The notes beneath the pieces were generated by a model. The model saw nothing but the letters and a program-made list of their open reading frames with translations, was not told the origin of the DNA and did no database searches. From assembly GCF_001403795.1 (NCBI RefSeq), contig NZ_CXSU01000012.1, positions 1,526,114 through 1,590,113 of the forward strand: DNA of 64,000 nt, given 5' to 3'. The position numbers and the translations under genes were made by a program. Below are positions 45,716 through 54,616 of the stretch, piece after piece (the first letter of the stretch is position 1; each line of letters starts with the position of its first letter). Source of the DNA: Jannaschia donghaensis (GTDB taxonomy: Bacteria; Pseudomonadota; Alphaproteobacteria; Rhodobacterales; Rhodobacteraceae).

Positions 45716-46582
45716 TCAGTTATCGAGGTTCTTGCCGACGATCCGCATCAGGAAGATCGCGACGATGTTGGCAAGGATGACGGCGATGATGCCCCCGGCG
45801 GACCCGAGGCCGACGTTCTGGCTTTCCAGCACGCGCTGATACACGAGGTAGGTCAGCGTGCGAGTGCCAAAGGCACCGTTGGTGGTGACGAAGATCTCGG
45901 CGAAGATCGATAGCAGGAAAATAGTTTGAATCAGGATGACGACCGTGATCGCCCGGCTCAGATGCGGCAGGATGATGAACCGGAACCGCGAGACGGCGGG
46001 CGCGCCGTCCATCTCCGCGGCCTCGAGCTGTTCGCTGTCGAGCGATTGGACAGCCGTCAGCAGGATGAGCGTCGCGAAAGGCAGCCACTGCCACGCCACG
46101 ATGATCACGATCGAGAAGACCGGGGCCTGACTGAGGAAGTCGTAGGGTTGCAACCCCATCCATTTGTAGAGGTAGGAAAACAAGCCATTGTCCACATTGA
46201 AGAACATGTTCTTCCAGACAAGCGCCGACACCGTGGGCATCACGAAGAACGGCGCGATCACCAGGATGCGCACGATGCCCTGCCCGAACATCTGCTTGTC
46301 CAGCAGCAGCGCCATGAACACGCCGCCGATGATGGTGATGAACAGGATGCCCCCCACCATCTGCAACGTGGTGCCGACGGCCGACAGGAACGATGAAGAG
46401 CTGAGGAAACGGACGTAGTTGTCGAAGCCGATCCACGCCTCGAACGTCGCCCGCAGCGGGCGGTAGTCGGCAAACGAGAAGTAGAGCGTCATGCAAAGCG
46501 GGATCAGCATCCACACCAGCAGGAGGAAGACGGCGGGCGCGATCATTATTCGCGCGGCGGACCGTGAATGCTGTGTCGCCAT
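45716..46582 (-). CDS. smoF: Polyol ABC transporter permease (MalF-like)
   Basis: The 288-residue permease has six membrane helices and an EAA loop LEAAEMDGAPAVSRFRFIIL. It starts MATQHSRSAARIMIAPAVFL at 46582, with AGGAG six to ten bases upstream; the frame upstream of that is not conserved. It pairs with SmoG to form the transmembrane channel. It is separated from smoE by 144 bases that hold a strong stem-loop. Confidence 0.94.
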   Translation of the reverse strand: MATQHSRSAARIMIAPAVFLLLVWMLIPLCMTLYFSFADYRPLRATFEAWIGFDNYVRFLSSSSFLSAVGTTLQMVGGILFITIIGGVFMALLLDKQMFGQGIVRILVIAPFFVMPTVSALVWKNMFFNVDNGLFSYLYKWMGLQPYDFLSQAPVFSIVIIVAWQWLPFATLILLTAVQSLDSEQLEAAEMDGAPAVSRFRFIILPHLSRAITVVILIQTIFLLSIFAEIFVTTNGAFGTRTLTYLVYQRVLESQNVGLGSAGGIIAVILANIVAIFLMRIVGKNLDN

Positions 46583-46683
46583 GACAACGCTCCTGATTTG
46601 GGATCGAGGCCGGACAGGGCCGAAACTTGCGAGAGGTCCCATGGAACTCACGGAAGGGCCGTCTGTCTAGAGCATAAAGGGTT

Positions 46684-46712
46684 GCAAGCGGCGCGACGGG
46701 CGCGCCGCTTGC
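46684..46712 (-). promoter_or_regulatory. Intercistronic stem-loop between smoE and smoF
   Basis: GCAAGCGGCGCG and CGCGCCGCTTGC form a perfect 12-bp stem with loop ACGGG, starting about 15 bases past the smoE stop. No T-tract follows on the minus strand. It probably protects smoE mRNA 3' ends or limits read-through into smoF, raising the ratio of binding protein to permease. Confidence 0.65.
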
Positions 46713-46726
46713 GGATGTGGCGCGGC

Positions 46727-48040
46727 TTAGTAGCCCGCCGCTTCCATTGCTTCCTCGGTGATCGCCTGAGCTTTCTCGAGCGCTTCCTCAACGGTCTGCT
46801 GACCGGCATAGGCCGCGGAGAACTCCTGGCTCACTTCCGTCCAGAAGCCTGCCCACTCGGGGATCGCGGCGAACTGAACACCGACGTAGGGCACAGGGTC
46901 CACGGTCGGGTCGGTCGGATCTGCCGACAGGATCGAGTCCAGCGTCTTCTGCGCGAAAGCAACTTCCTGATACTCGGGGTTTTCGTACAGCGACGTACGT
47001 GCGCCCGGAGGAACATTGGCCCAGCCTTCGTTTTCGGCAACCAGCTCGATGTAGGCCTTCGACGTGGCCCATTCGATGAACTGCTTGGCTTCGGCTTCCT
47101 GCTGCGTCCCGGCGGGGATCGCCAGCGCCCAGGCCCAGAGCCAGTTCGACCGCTTGCCCAGACCGTTATCGGGGGCCAGCGTGAAGCCGACGCTATCGGC
47201 AACGGTCGACTCGTCGGGGTTCGTCACGAAGGACGCGGCGACGGTCGCGTCGATCCACATGCCGCACTTGCCCTGCTGGAACAACGACAGGTTCTCGTTA
47301 AAACCGTTGGTCGCGTAACCGGCGGGGCCGGACGCATCCATCATGTCCTTGTAGAAGTTCAGGGTGTTGGCCCATTCTTCCGAGTCGAGCTGCGGGGTCC
47401 AGTTCTCGTCGAACGGGCGCGCGCCGAAGGAGTTGGCCATCGCGGTGATGAACGCGCCACCTTCGCCCCAGCCGGCCTTGCCGCGCAGGCAGATGCCGTT
47501 GATTTCCGCATCGCGGTCCGTCATCGCGGCAGCAGCTTCGGCGATGAAATCCCAGGTCGGGGCATCGGGCATTTCCAGACCGGCCTCTTCCATGAGGTCG
47601 GTGCGGTACATGACCATGGAGCTCTCGCCGTAGAACGGCGCGGCATAGAGCGTGCCTTCGTAGCTCAGACCATTCGCCATGGCGGGCAGGATGTCAGCGG
47701 CATCGTAGTCGTCGGACAGATCGTCGAGCGGGAGCAGCCATTCGTTGGCGGCCCAGATCGGCGTCTCATACATTCCGATCGTCAGAATGTCGAAGGACCC
47801 CCCGTTCGTCGTGATATCCGTCGTGACGCGCTGGCGCAGGACGTTTTCTTCCAGGGTGACCCATTCGACCGCGATGCCGGACTCTTCGGTGAATTGATCC
47901 GTATAACCCTGCATGCGGATCATGTCGCCATTGTTCACAGTGGCGATGGTGATGGTCTTTGCGTGGCCGTCCGCGGCCGCGATGCCTGCGAACAGGCCAA
48001 GGCCGACCGTAGAGGTCAGCAGCATTTTGTTGATAGACAT
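46727..48040 (-). CDS. smoE: Polyol ABC transporter substrate-binding protein
   Basis: The 437-residue extracellular solute-binding protein begins MSINKMLLTSTVGLGLFAGI, a signal peptide with likely cleavage near AAA-DGHA. It has the cluster-1 fold with SFDILTIGMYETPIWAANEW, YAAPFYGESSMVMYRTDLME and the late WSKAYIELV-type region. It binds sorbitol/mannitol in the periplasm. I chose ATG 48040, with GGAGG seven to eleven bases upstream. It is the first structural gene of the operon. Confidence 0.94.
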   Translation of the reverse strand: MSINKMLLTSTVGLGLFAGIAAADGHAKTITIATVNNGDMIRMQGYTDQFTEESGIAVEWVTLEENVLRQRVTTDITTNGGSFDILTIGMYETPIWAANEWLLPLDDLSDDYDAADILPAMANGLSYEGTLYAAPFYGESSMVMYRTDLMEEAGLEMPDAPTWDFIAEAAAAMTDRDAEINGICLRGKAGWGEGGAFITAMANSFGARPFDENWTPQLDSEEWANTLNFYKDMMDASGPAGYATNGFNENLSLFQQGKCGMWIDATVAASFVTNPDESTVADSVGFTLAPDNGLGKRSNWLWAWALAIPAGTQQEAEAKQFIEWATSKAYIELVAENEGWANVPPGARTSLYENPEYQEVAFAQKTLDSILSADPTDPTVDPVPYVGVQFAAIPEWAGFWTEVSQEFSAAYAGQQTVEEALEKAQAITEEAMEAAGY

Positions 48041-48052
48041 TATCGTCCTCCC

Positions 48053-48066
48053 TTTACACACGTAAA
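48053..48066. promoter_or_regulatory. Candidate LacI-family operator before smoE
   Basis: TTTACACACGTAAA is an inverted repeat (TTTAC, four-base centre, GTAAA) directly before the smoE ribosome site. An operator so close to the start would let the adjacent LacI-type repressor block transcription. The centre is not perfectly symmetric. Binding is inferred. Confidence 0.4.
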
Positions 48067-48141
48067 CTGTGACGCCGGGGAACATTTCTGTCAAGCATGA
48101 TTCTTAGGCAGGTCTGCGCCGCAATGCAGCATCGTTACGCG

Positions 48142-49179
48142 TCAGGCGGACTCGCGCAGTTTCAGACTACCCTCGAACAGGGTGATTTCCGGCTCATCTT
48201 GCAAACCATCGGACCCGATAATCTCCAGAAGTCGTGACACGGCCTTGCGTCCGATTGCATTCGTGTCCTGCGCGACCGTCGTCAGCGCCGGATTGAGATA
48301 GGGGCACAGCGGATAGTCGTCGTGGCCCGCGATCCGCAGGCCGCCTTCCGCCTGACGGCCCGGAACCAGACCATGCCGCGCTGCAGCGCGGATCGCCCCG
48401 ATCGCCACTCTGTCATTGGCGCAGAGAATCGACCTGTCCAGAAGTCGCCCCGCCCCGAACTCCGCGCTCAGGACAGCTTCTCCGTGGTCCTCGAAATGCC
48501 AGTCGGAACTCAACAACTCCGTCCCGATGACCTCGGGCCGATGCCCCAGATGCGTCATCCGGGCAATGTAAGCCGCCTCCCGCTCGCGCGCGTTGAAGTT
48601 GACGCGCGGCATGGCCAGAAACACAGGCGGCCGCCCGACTCGGCACAGGTATTCGGTAATCAACCCCGTGCTCTGAACGTGATTTGTTCCAACGAAATCA
48701 ACGTTCGACATGGTGGCAGGTCGCGAATCCATCAGCACGAACGGAAGCCGAGAGCGGAGCCGCAACTGCACGGCATCGTCGCTTTGATCGCCAAGCGGCG
48801 CGACCAATGCACCGTCCACGCTCATCGACATGAGCGTCTCGGCGGCGCGCGCCTCGATCACCGGGTCGGAGTGGGAACATTGCGTGATGACGGTCATCCC
48901 CGACGCCATCGCGGCCACCTCGATCGATTCCAGCAGTTTGGTAAAGAAGAGGTCGTTTAGATAAGGAATGATCACCCCGATCAAGCGGGTCGATTTCCGG
49001 TTCATCCGCGTCGCAAAGAAGTTCGGCACGTATTCGACGCGCGATAACCCTTCCTGGATCCGCTTGGCCGTATTCGGCTTGACCAAGGCCGGATCCTGGA
49101 AGAAGCGCGACAAGGTCGGACGCGACACGCCGATGGCGACAGACAACTCTAGCATCGTGTTGATCCGGGGTTTAGACAT
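48142..49179 (-). CDS. LacI-family regulator of the polyol operon
   Basis: The 345-residue protein has the LacI N-terminal helix-turn-helix (LELSVAIGVSRPTLSRFFQD) and hinge (EYVPNFFATRMNRKSTRLIGVIIP), followed by a periplasmic-binding-like core (FLAMPRVNFNAREREAAYIA, ILCANDRVAIGAI, and GLRIAGHDDYPL). It lies upstream of smoE in the same direction with 101 bases between, and probably controls the operon and itself. The expected ligand is a polyol or derived sugar. Confidence 0.9.
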   Translation of the reverse strand: MSKPRINTMLELSVAIGVSRPTLSRFFQDPALVKPNTAKRIQEGLSRVEYVPNFFATRMNRKSTRLIGVIIPYLNDLFFTKLLESIEVAAMASGMTVITQCSHSDPVIEARAAETLMSMSVDGALVAPLGDQSDDAVQLRLRSRLPFVLMDSRPATMSNVDFVGTNHVQSTGLITEYLCRVGRPPVFLAMPRVNFNAREREAAYIARMTHLGHRPEVIGTELLSSDWHFEDHGEAVLSAEFGAGRLLDRSILCANDRVAIGAIRAAARHGLVPGRQAEGGLRIAGHDDYPLCPYLNPALTTVAQDTNAIGRKAVSRLLEIIGSDGLQDEPEITLFEGSLKLRESA

Positions 49180-49542
49180 GATCGGCTCGACTCACGATGC
49201 TGCCAACCGGTAGACGGAAGTCTGGTCCAAGGTCACAGTAATATTTTGACACCCGGAAACTTCTCCGCTTGCGATTCTTTACAGGTTCATTGGATAATTG
49301 ATGACGCCCGGTTTTGCGATAGTCTGGACCGGACAGTCATTTGTTGCCGTCGCCAAGACGCACGTCGTCCGACAGGGTGAACGGAACAATTCCGGCCATC
49401 GAGGAAAAGTGGTGCCCGGGGGCGGCATGGCGACCTAGTCTCAGACGACCCCATATCGTACTTTAAACTTTTGAGATAAATGTGTTTTCCTGGCACAGTG
49501 CTCTCAGGAGTTCTTGCGCCATCCCATCAAATCCCGTAGCCT
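49180..49542. other. Intergenic junction between polyol operon and island
   Basis: These 363 bases carry no convincing gene. They hold the lacI promoter region on the left and the left edge of the integrated element on the right. The middle is AT-richer (ACTTTAAACTTTTGAGATAA near 49460). I found no tRNA or tmRNA 3' end, so the attachment site could not be identified. Confidence 0.5.
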
Positions 49543-50717
49543 GTGGGGGATAATTTGGGGGATACATTCTTGGGGAACCTAACAGCCCTCTTCATCAAAT
49601 CCGCGCCACCCGGTAAGCACGAGGACGGCGGTGGTCTGCGACTGATCAAGCGTGAGGGCGGCGGCGGTCAATGGGTTTTCCGCTACACGCTTTACGGACG
49701 TCGTCGGGAGATGGGGCTTGGTGGCTTGAAGGCGCTCTCCCTGAAGGACGCCCGGGACCTCGCCTCTGGCTATCGGACTTTGGTCGCCAAAGGCAAAGAC
49801 CCCATCGAACATCGGCGCCGACAACGCCAAGACGCCATGCCTAATCGGTATCTTCTAAAGGATGTCGCGTTGGACGCCTTCGAGAGCCGCAAAGCCGATC
49901 TCAATGGGGACGGGATTGCGGGACGATGGTATAGCCCGTTGGAACATCACGTGCTGCCCAAACTTGGACGCATGCCCGTCACCGAGATCACCCAAAGCGA
50001 TGTCCGGGACGCCTTGGCACCGATCTGGCATGCCAAGGCTGCAACTGCCACGAAGGCCGCTAATCGCCTCAAGATCGTTCTGGATCACGCAGCCGCTCTG
50101 GGCCTCGATGTCGATTTGCAGGCGGTTGCCAAGGCGAAGCAACTCCTCGGTCGACAGCGGCACGAGGTCACGTCGATCCCGAGTATGCCGTGGGAGGATG
50201 TCCCGGCGTTCTACGCCTCCATTGATGAGCCAACGATCACGATCTTGCGCTGCGACTGCTCATCCTTACAGGGCTTCGCTCACGGCCCGTGCGGTTTGCG
50301 CGGCTGGACGAGATCGAAGGGGATATCTGGACCTTGCCCGCGAACAACATGAAAGCGCGGGTTGGCGATGCCGAAGCGTTTCGGGTGCCGCTAAGCGACT
50401 AGGCTTTGCATGTCATCGAGCTTGTGCGCCCCTACGAGCGTGATGGCTATCTGTTCCCGTCGGTTCGCAAGGGAGTCATCAGTGCCGCAACGATGGCGCG
50501 CCTGATGGAGCGGAGAGGGTTGGAAGCGCGCCCGCACGGCTTCCGGTCCAGCATGCGGACCTGGCTTGCCGAAGAGACGGACGCCGCGCATGAGGTGGCC
50601 GAGATGGTCTTGGCGCACCTGTCCGACAGCAAGGTTGTCCGCACCTATCGCAAGACCGACTTCTTGGATCAGCGGCGGCCGCTGCTGGAGAAGTGGGCGC
50701 AGTTGTGCGTGGGGTGA
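49543..50717 (+). pseudogene. P4-type tyrosine integrase, broken by frameshift and stop
   Basis: The first part (to about 50248) encodes an intact DUF4102 N-terminal domain (LFIKSAPPGKHEDGGGLRL, VFRYTLYGRRREMGLGGL) and core-binding domain. Near 50248 one base is missing relative to the expected reading ILALRLL, and the frame then continues as LILTGLRSRPVRFARLDEIE one position back. In that frame a TAG at 50400-50402 replaces an expected Gln codon. The rest carries the catalytic HGFR motif and RTYRK tyrosine. Integrase activity is therefore lost twice over. The GTG at 49543 is the listed start. Confidence 0.88.
49544..49564 (+). repeat. Direct repeats TGGGGGATA at the integrase start
   Basis: Two TGGGGGATA copies 12 bases apart (49544-49552 and 49556-49564) lie at the integrase start. 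Short G-rich direct repeats near the gene resemble arm-type integrase-binding sites and are common in front of this integrase group, to my recollection. The function is inferred. Confidence 0.4.
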
Positions 50718-50779
50718 CGCCATGGGCACGGCGCGGGCAGCAAACATCTTGAACGTAACCTTTCCGAGGGCAGGTCTGC

Positions 50780-51001
50780 TTATCGATCCACTTTGAGCGC
50801 GCTTTTCCACTTCTCGGCCCAGACCTTCCGCGCATGCGTACCTTGTTTGCTCTCAAGCTTTTCGGCCATCCAGAGCAACGCGCCGTAGATCAGGGCGCGG
50901 TCGTCACCGGTGAGGTCCACGACGCGCGACTTGACGAGGAGGCCTCCAAGTTCGATCAGATGGCGTATTCGTTTACGGCGTGCGACATGCCAGCTGCGCA
51001 T
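50780..51001 (-). CDS. traD: Conjugal transfer protein TraD (Ti-type)
   Basis: The 73-residue protein RKRIRHLIELGGLLVKSRVVDLTGDDRALIYGALLWMAEKLE matches the small TraD proteins of Ti-type transfer systems: a helical accessory protein encoded next to traC, opposite traA. It helps relaxosome function at oriT. Unlike its neighbours it has no disrupting mutation. It ends in a basic tail (KWKSALKVDR). Confidence 0.8.
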   Translation of the reverse strand: MRSWHVARRKRIRHLIELGGLLVKSRVVDLTGDDRALIYGALLWMAEKLESKQGTHARKVWAEKWKSALKVDR

Positions 51002-51042
51002 GTCATGCCGCGCCCGGGCGGCCTGATGCCGATGGCGCGCTG

Positions 51043-51330
51043 CTAGATTGCGCAGCGGCGCTTTTTTGCGTCGCGGTCATCTGCTTTTGCAGCTCTCCGC
51101 CACCCGCCTTGAAAGAACGCGGCCCCGCGTTCTGCTCAGGCCTCCCTCTTGCCGGTGTCGGTGGTCTCCGCCAGGACGATCAGCGCACCAGCAAGTTCTT
51201 CGGCGCTGAATGCATCCGCCCGGGTGGCGATGACCAACTCGCCAAGTTGTTGCACCCTGCGGGTCTTCAGCACTTTCGCCTTCTCCTCCAGCGCTTCGAG
51301 TTCCGCGTCGTAATCCCGTGGTTTGCGCAT
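51043..51330 (-). pseudogene. traC: traC with premature stop
   Basis: Starting at ATG 51330 (GGAGG five to ten bases upstream), MRKPRDYDAELEALEEKAKV and VQQLGELVIATRADAFSAEELAGAL are the classic TraC N-terminus. After 64 residues (DTGKREA) a TGA at 51136-51138 stands where TraC proteins have Trp (expected EAWRERGAAFFQ). The same frame then continues as ERGAAFFQGGWRRAAKADD to a second stop at 51043-51045. A TGG-to-TGA change explains the break. The truncated 64-residue product may retain partial function. Confidence 0.75.
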
Positions 51331-51440
51331 AGCATCCTCCATAGAGTGTTGATACGTCGATGATAGCCAGGCACACTGTAGAAGGCTTCAGGGTTGCCGG
51401 GACGGTCCGATCCGTGCTGATCGCTCCCGAGATTTTATTG

Positions 51441-51472
51441 CGGAAGGGCGCGCTTATACGTCGTTCCGACGT
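51441..51472. other. Candidate oriT (Ti/IncQ-type nick region plus inverted repeat)
   Basis: Between divergent traC and traA, the sequence GGAAGGGCGCGCTTATACG reads on the other strand as CGTATAAGCGCGCCCTTCC, close to the conserved nick region of Ti-type and RSF1010-type origins (TAAGTGCGCCCT-like). It is flanked directly by a perfect inverted repeat ACGTCG-TTC-CGACGT at 51458-51472. Location between traCD and traA is the standard place of oriT in Ti-type systems. Nicking has not been shown. Confidence 0.7.
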
Positions 51473-51502
51473 CGACGTTCCGGTGTAGATGATTGCGCCA
51501 TC

Positions 51503-54496
51503 ATGGCAATCTATCATCTCCACGTGAAGGTCATCGGGCGCGCAGCTGGTTCCAGCGCGGTGGCGTCCGCAGCCTACCGCGCGGCGTCGCGGCTGCGGGA
51601 TGAGCGGCTGGAACGTCCCCATAACTTCACCGCCAAGCGTGGCGTTGTGCACTCCGAGGTCCTGCTGCCCGAGACCACACCCGAAGGATGGTCCGACCGC
51701 GAACAGCTCTGGAATGCGGTCGAGGCGGTCGAAGTTCGCAAGGATGCGCAACTGGCGCGCGAGGTTGAGTTCGCGATCCCGCGCGAGATGAATGAGGCAG
51801 AGGGCATCGCGCTCGCCCGCGACTTCGTGCGAGCCGAGTTCGTCGACCGGGGCATGATCGCCGATCTCAATGTGCATTGGGACAGGGGTGCGGACGGCCT
51901 GCCCAAACCCCATGCCCATGTCATGCTGACGATGCGGTCCGTCGATGAAGATGGGTTCGGCAAAAAGGTGCGCGACTGGAACAGCACCGGGACGGTCGAG
52001 CGTTGGAGGGAACGCTGGGCGACGCTTGCCAACGAGCGCTTGGCTCAACTCGACATCGACGCACGCATCGATCACAGGAGGCTGGAAGACCAAGGCATCG
52101 CGCTGGAGCCGCAAAGCCAGATCGGCGCGTCCGCGCAGCGTATCGCGGGTGAAGGGAGCCCTGCCGACCGGGCCGAACTGCATCGTGAGATCGCACGCGA
52201 CAACGGAGCGAGGATCATCGCGGAACCTTCGCTGGCACTGGACGCAATTACCCATCAGCAATCGACCTTCACACAGCGCGACATGGCACGCTTCGCACAT
52301 CGGCACAGCGATGGGATCGATCAGTTCAACGCGTTGACCAACGCAATCCGAAGCGCGCCCGATCTGGTGGAGCTCGGTACGGACGGGCGCGGCGAGGCCC
52401 GCTTTACCACTCGCGCCATGATCGAGGCCGAGACGCGCCTGCATCGCGCCGCCAAAGTCTTGGCCGAAAAGCAACGTTATGAGGTGCGGGATGCGGACCG
52501 CAAAGCAGCCTTGGCGCGTGCTGAAGCGTGCGGTCTTGTTCTCTCGCGCGAGCAAGCCGACGCTCTGACGCACGTCACCGCCGAGCGCGATCTCGGCATC
52601 GTTGTTGGCCATGCCGGGACGGGGAAGAGCGCGATGCTGGGCGTGGCGCGGGAGGCCTGGGAGGCGTCGGGGTATCAGGTCCGATGCGTAGCCCTGTCCG
52701 GCATCGCGGCAGACGGTCTCCAGAGCGGATCAGGCATCGCGTCGCGGACCATCGACAGCCTGGAACACGGTTGGGCGCAGAACCGCGACCGGTTCACCGC
52801 GCGCGATGTCCTTGTCATCGACGAGGCGGGCATGGTCGGCACGCGGCAGCTGGAACGCGTGTTGTCTCATGCGGCAGATGCTGGAGCCAAGGTTGTGCTG
52901 GTCGGCGATCCGCAACAGCTGCAATCCATCGAGGCGGGCGCAGCCTTCCGGTCGCTCCACCAGCGTCACGGCGGCGCGGAGATCGGTGAGGTGCGTCGCC
53001 AACGCACGGACTGGCAGCGCAACGCCACCCGCGATCTGGCGACCGGTCGAACCGGGGCGGCGATCCAGGCCTATGAGGCAGAAGGTATGGTGCATGCCGC
53101 CGAGACACGTGAGCAGGCGCGCGCCGACCTGATCGACCGCTGGGACCGCGACCGTCAGGAGGCACCGGATCAGAGCCGGGTCATCCTGACCCACACCAAC
53201 GCCGAAGTGTACGCCTTGAATGAATTGGCACGGGCGCGGAAACGCGCGGCGGGCGATCTGGGCGAGGCCGTCTCCTTGACGGTCGAGCGCGGTGACCGTT
53301 GCTTTGCCAGCGGCGATCGGGTGATGTTCCTGCAGAACGACCGCGGCCTTGGCGTAAAGAACGGCACGCTCGGGACCATCGAAGAGGTCGGCGCGCAGAG
53401 CATGGCGGTTCGGATCGACGAGGGAAGATCGGTGCAGTTCGACCTCAAGGACTACGACCGCCTCGACCAAGGCTATGCCGCGACCATCCACAAGGCCCAG
53501 GGCATGACGGTGGACCGAACCCATGTTCTCGCGACGCCGGGCCTGGACGCCCATGGCAGCTATGTCGCCCTGTCGCGGCATCGGGACGGACTGAACCTGC
53601 ACTACGGTCACAACGACTTCGCCTCGCAAGATCAACTGATCCGCACCCTTTCGCGCGACCGGGCCAAGGATATGGCGCTCGACTACGTGGACGCCAATCC
53701 GGCGCAGGACTTTGCCGCGCGGCGCGGCATCACCTTCCGGGACCGTGTTGTTGAGGTGCTGCGCAAAGTCGTGCCCGAGAGGTTGCGCGACGGCATCAAC
53801 GGGCCGGTGGATGGGGTGCAACCCGGGAGAGACGCTGCGCCTGGCGCGTCTGCCGTGCAGAGGCCGGGAGGGGAAGACGCAAGGAGGGATGTCCGGCCTG
53901 ACGCGAAAACGCCGCAAAGGGCCGTGGTGGACGACCCAGAAGCGGCATTGCGAACGACCCGCACCGACGCCCTCAAGCGCCATGCCCGTGCGGTGGAAGC
54001 GATCTTCACGGCCAGGAAGCGGGGCGGCACGGGCACCCCCGACCAGTTGCGCCACCTCTCTGAGTCTCGCGCAACCTTCGACGAGGTGCGGCCCCATGGC
54101 TGGCGCGATGCCGAAGCGGCCTATGCAAAGGACCCGTCCCTTGCCTACGAGGCGAGATCGGGCCACGTCAATCGGACCATCCGGACGCTTCAACTTGAGA
54201 CGCAGTTGCGCACCTCTCCAGAGCGCCGGGCCGCGCAGTTCGTGGAGCGCTGGCAGCACCTTGATCGGACCAGCTTGTACCAATACCAGGCGGGCAAGAT
54301 GACGGCTTACGAGGCCACGCGAGCGGAGATGGGCGAGATGGCGAAAAGCCTGCAGCGCGATCCGCAACTGGAATCCGTCCTTGCCAACCGCAAGGCCGAG
54401 TTGGGTATTCGAATGGACTCGGGCCGCCGACTCGGTGCGGAGTTGGGTTATTGTCACGGCATCGGCATCACCCGGGTACGCGGACTCGGGCTCTGA
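51503..54496 (+). CDS. traA: Ti-type relaxase-helicase TraA
   Basis: The 997-residue protein has an N-terminal MobA/MobL relaxase domain (MAIYHLHVKVIGRAAGSSAV, Tyr25 in AAYRAASRL, metal-binding HAHVMLTMR), then a RecD-like helicase with Walker A GHAGTGKS at residues 369-376, Walker B VLVIDEAGMVGTRQLE and the late KAQGMTVDRTHV, YVALSRHRDGL motifs. It nicks and unwinds DNA at oriT for conjugation. The frame is intact, with the typical C-terminal LGIRMDSGRRLGAEL. It diverges from traC across the oriT candidate. Confidence 0.95.
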   Translation: MAIYHLHVKVIGRAAGSSAVASAAYRAASRLRDERLERPHNFTAKRGVVHSEVLLPETTPEGWSDREQLWNAVEAVEVRKDAQLAREVEFAIPREMNEAEGIALARDFVRAEFVDRGMIADLNVHWDRGADGLPKPHAHVMLTMRSVDEDGFGKKVRDWNSTGTVERWRERWATLANERLAQLDIDARIDHRRLEDQGIALEPQSQIGASAQRIAGEGSPADRAELHREIARDNGARIIAEPSLALDAITHQQSTFTQRDMARFAHRHSDGIDQFNALTNAIRSAPDLVELGTDGRGEARFTTRAMIEAETRLHRAAKVLAEKQRYEVRDADRKAALARAEACGLVLSREQADALTHVTAERDLGIVVGHAGTGKSAMLGVAREAWEASGYQVRCVALSGIAADGLQSGSGIASRTIDSLEHGWAQNRDRFTARDVLVIDEAGMVGTRQLERVLSHAADAGAKVVLVGDPQQLQSIEAGAAFRSLHQRHGGAEIGEVRRQRTDWQRNATRDLATGRTGAAIQAYEAEGMVHAAETREQARADLIDRWDRDRQEAPDQSRVILTHTNAEVYALNELARARKRAAGDLGEAVSLTVERGDRCFASGDRVMFLQNDRGLGVKNGTLGTIEEVGAQSMAVRIDEGRSVQFDLKDYDRLDQGYAATIHKAQGMTVDRTHVLATPGLDAHGSYVALSRHRDGLNLHYGHNDFASQDQLIRTLSRDRAKDMALDYVDANPAQDFAARRGITFRDRVVEVLRKVVPERLRDGINGPVDGVQPGRDAAPGASAVQRPGGEDARRDVRPDAKTPQRAVVDDPEAALRTTRTDALKRHARAVEAIFTARKRGGTGTPDQLRHLSESRATFDEVRPHGWRDAEAAYAKDPSLAYEARSGHVNRTIRTLQLETQLRTSPERRAAQFVERWQHLDRTSLYQYQAGKMTAYEATRAEMGEMAKSLQRDPQLESVLANRKAELGIRMDSGRRLGAELGYCHGIGITRVRGLGL

Positions 54497-54616
54497 CACC
54501 TGTCCGATCTGCCGCCCATTCCACGCCCTGCTGCGACGATGGGCTGGGCGCTCTTGCGCTACCAGGTCGCCGCGTTCTGTCTGGTTCAAGAACATCCAGC
54601 AGGAGGCAATAGACCC

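Noticed and set aside
49180-49542. tRNA or tmRNA target of the integrase
   Set aside because: No T-arm, acceptor stem or CCA-flanked end could be found on either strand.
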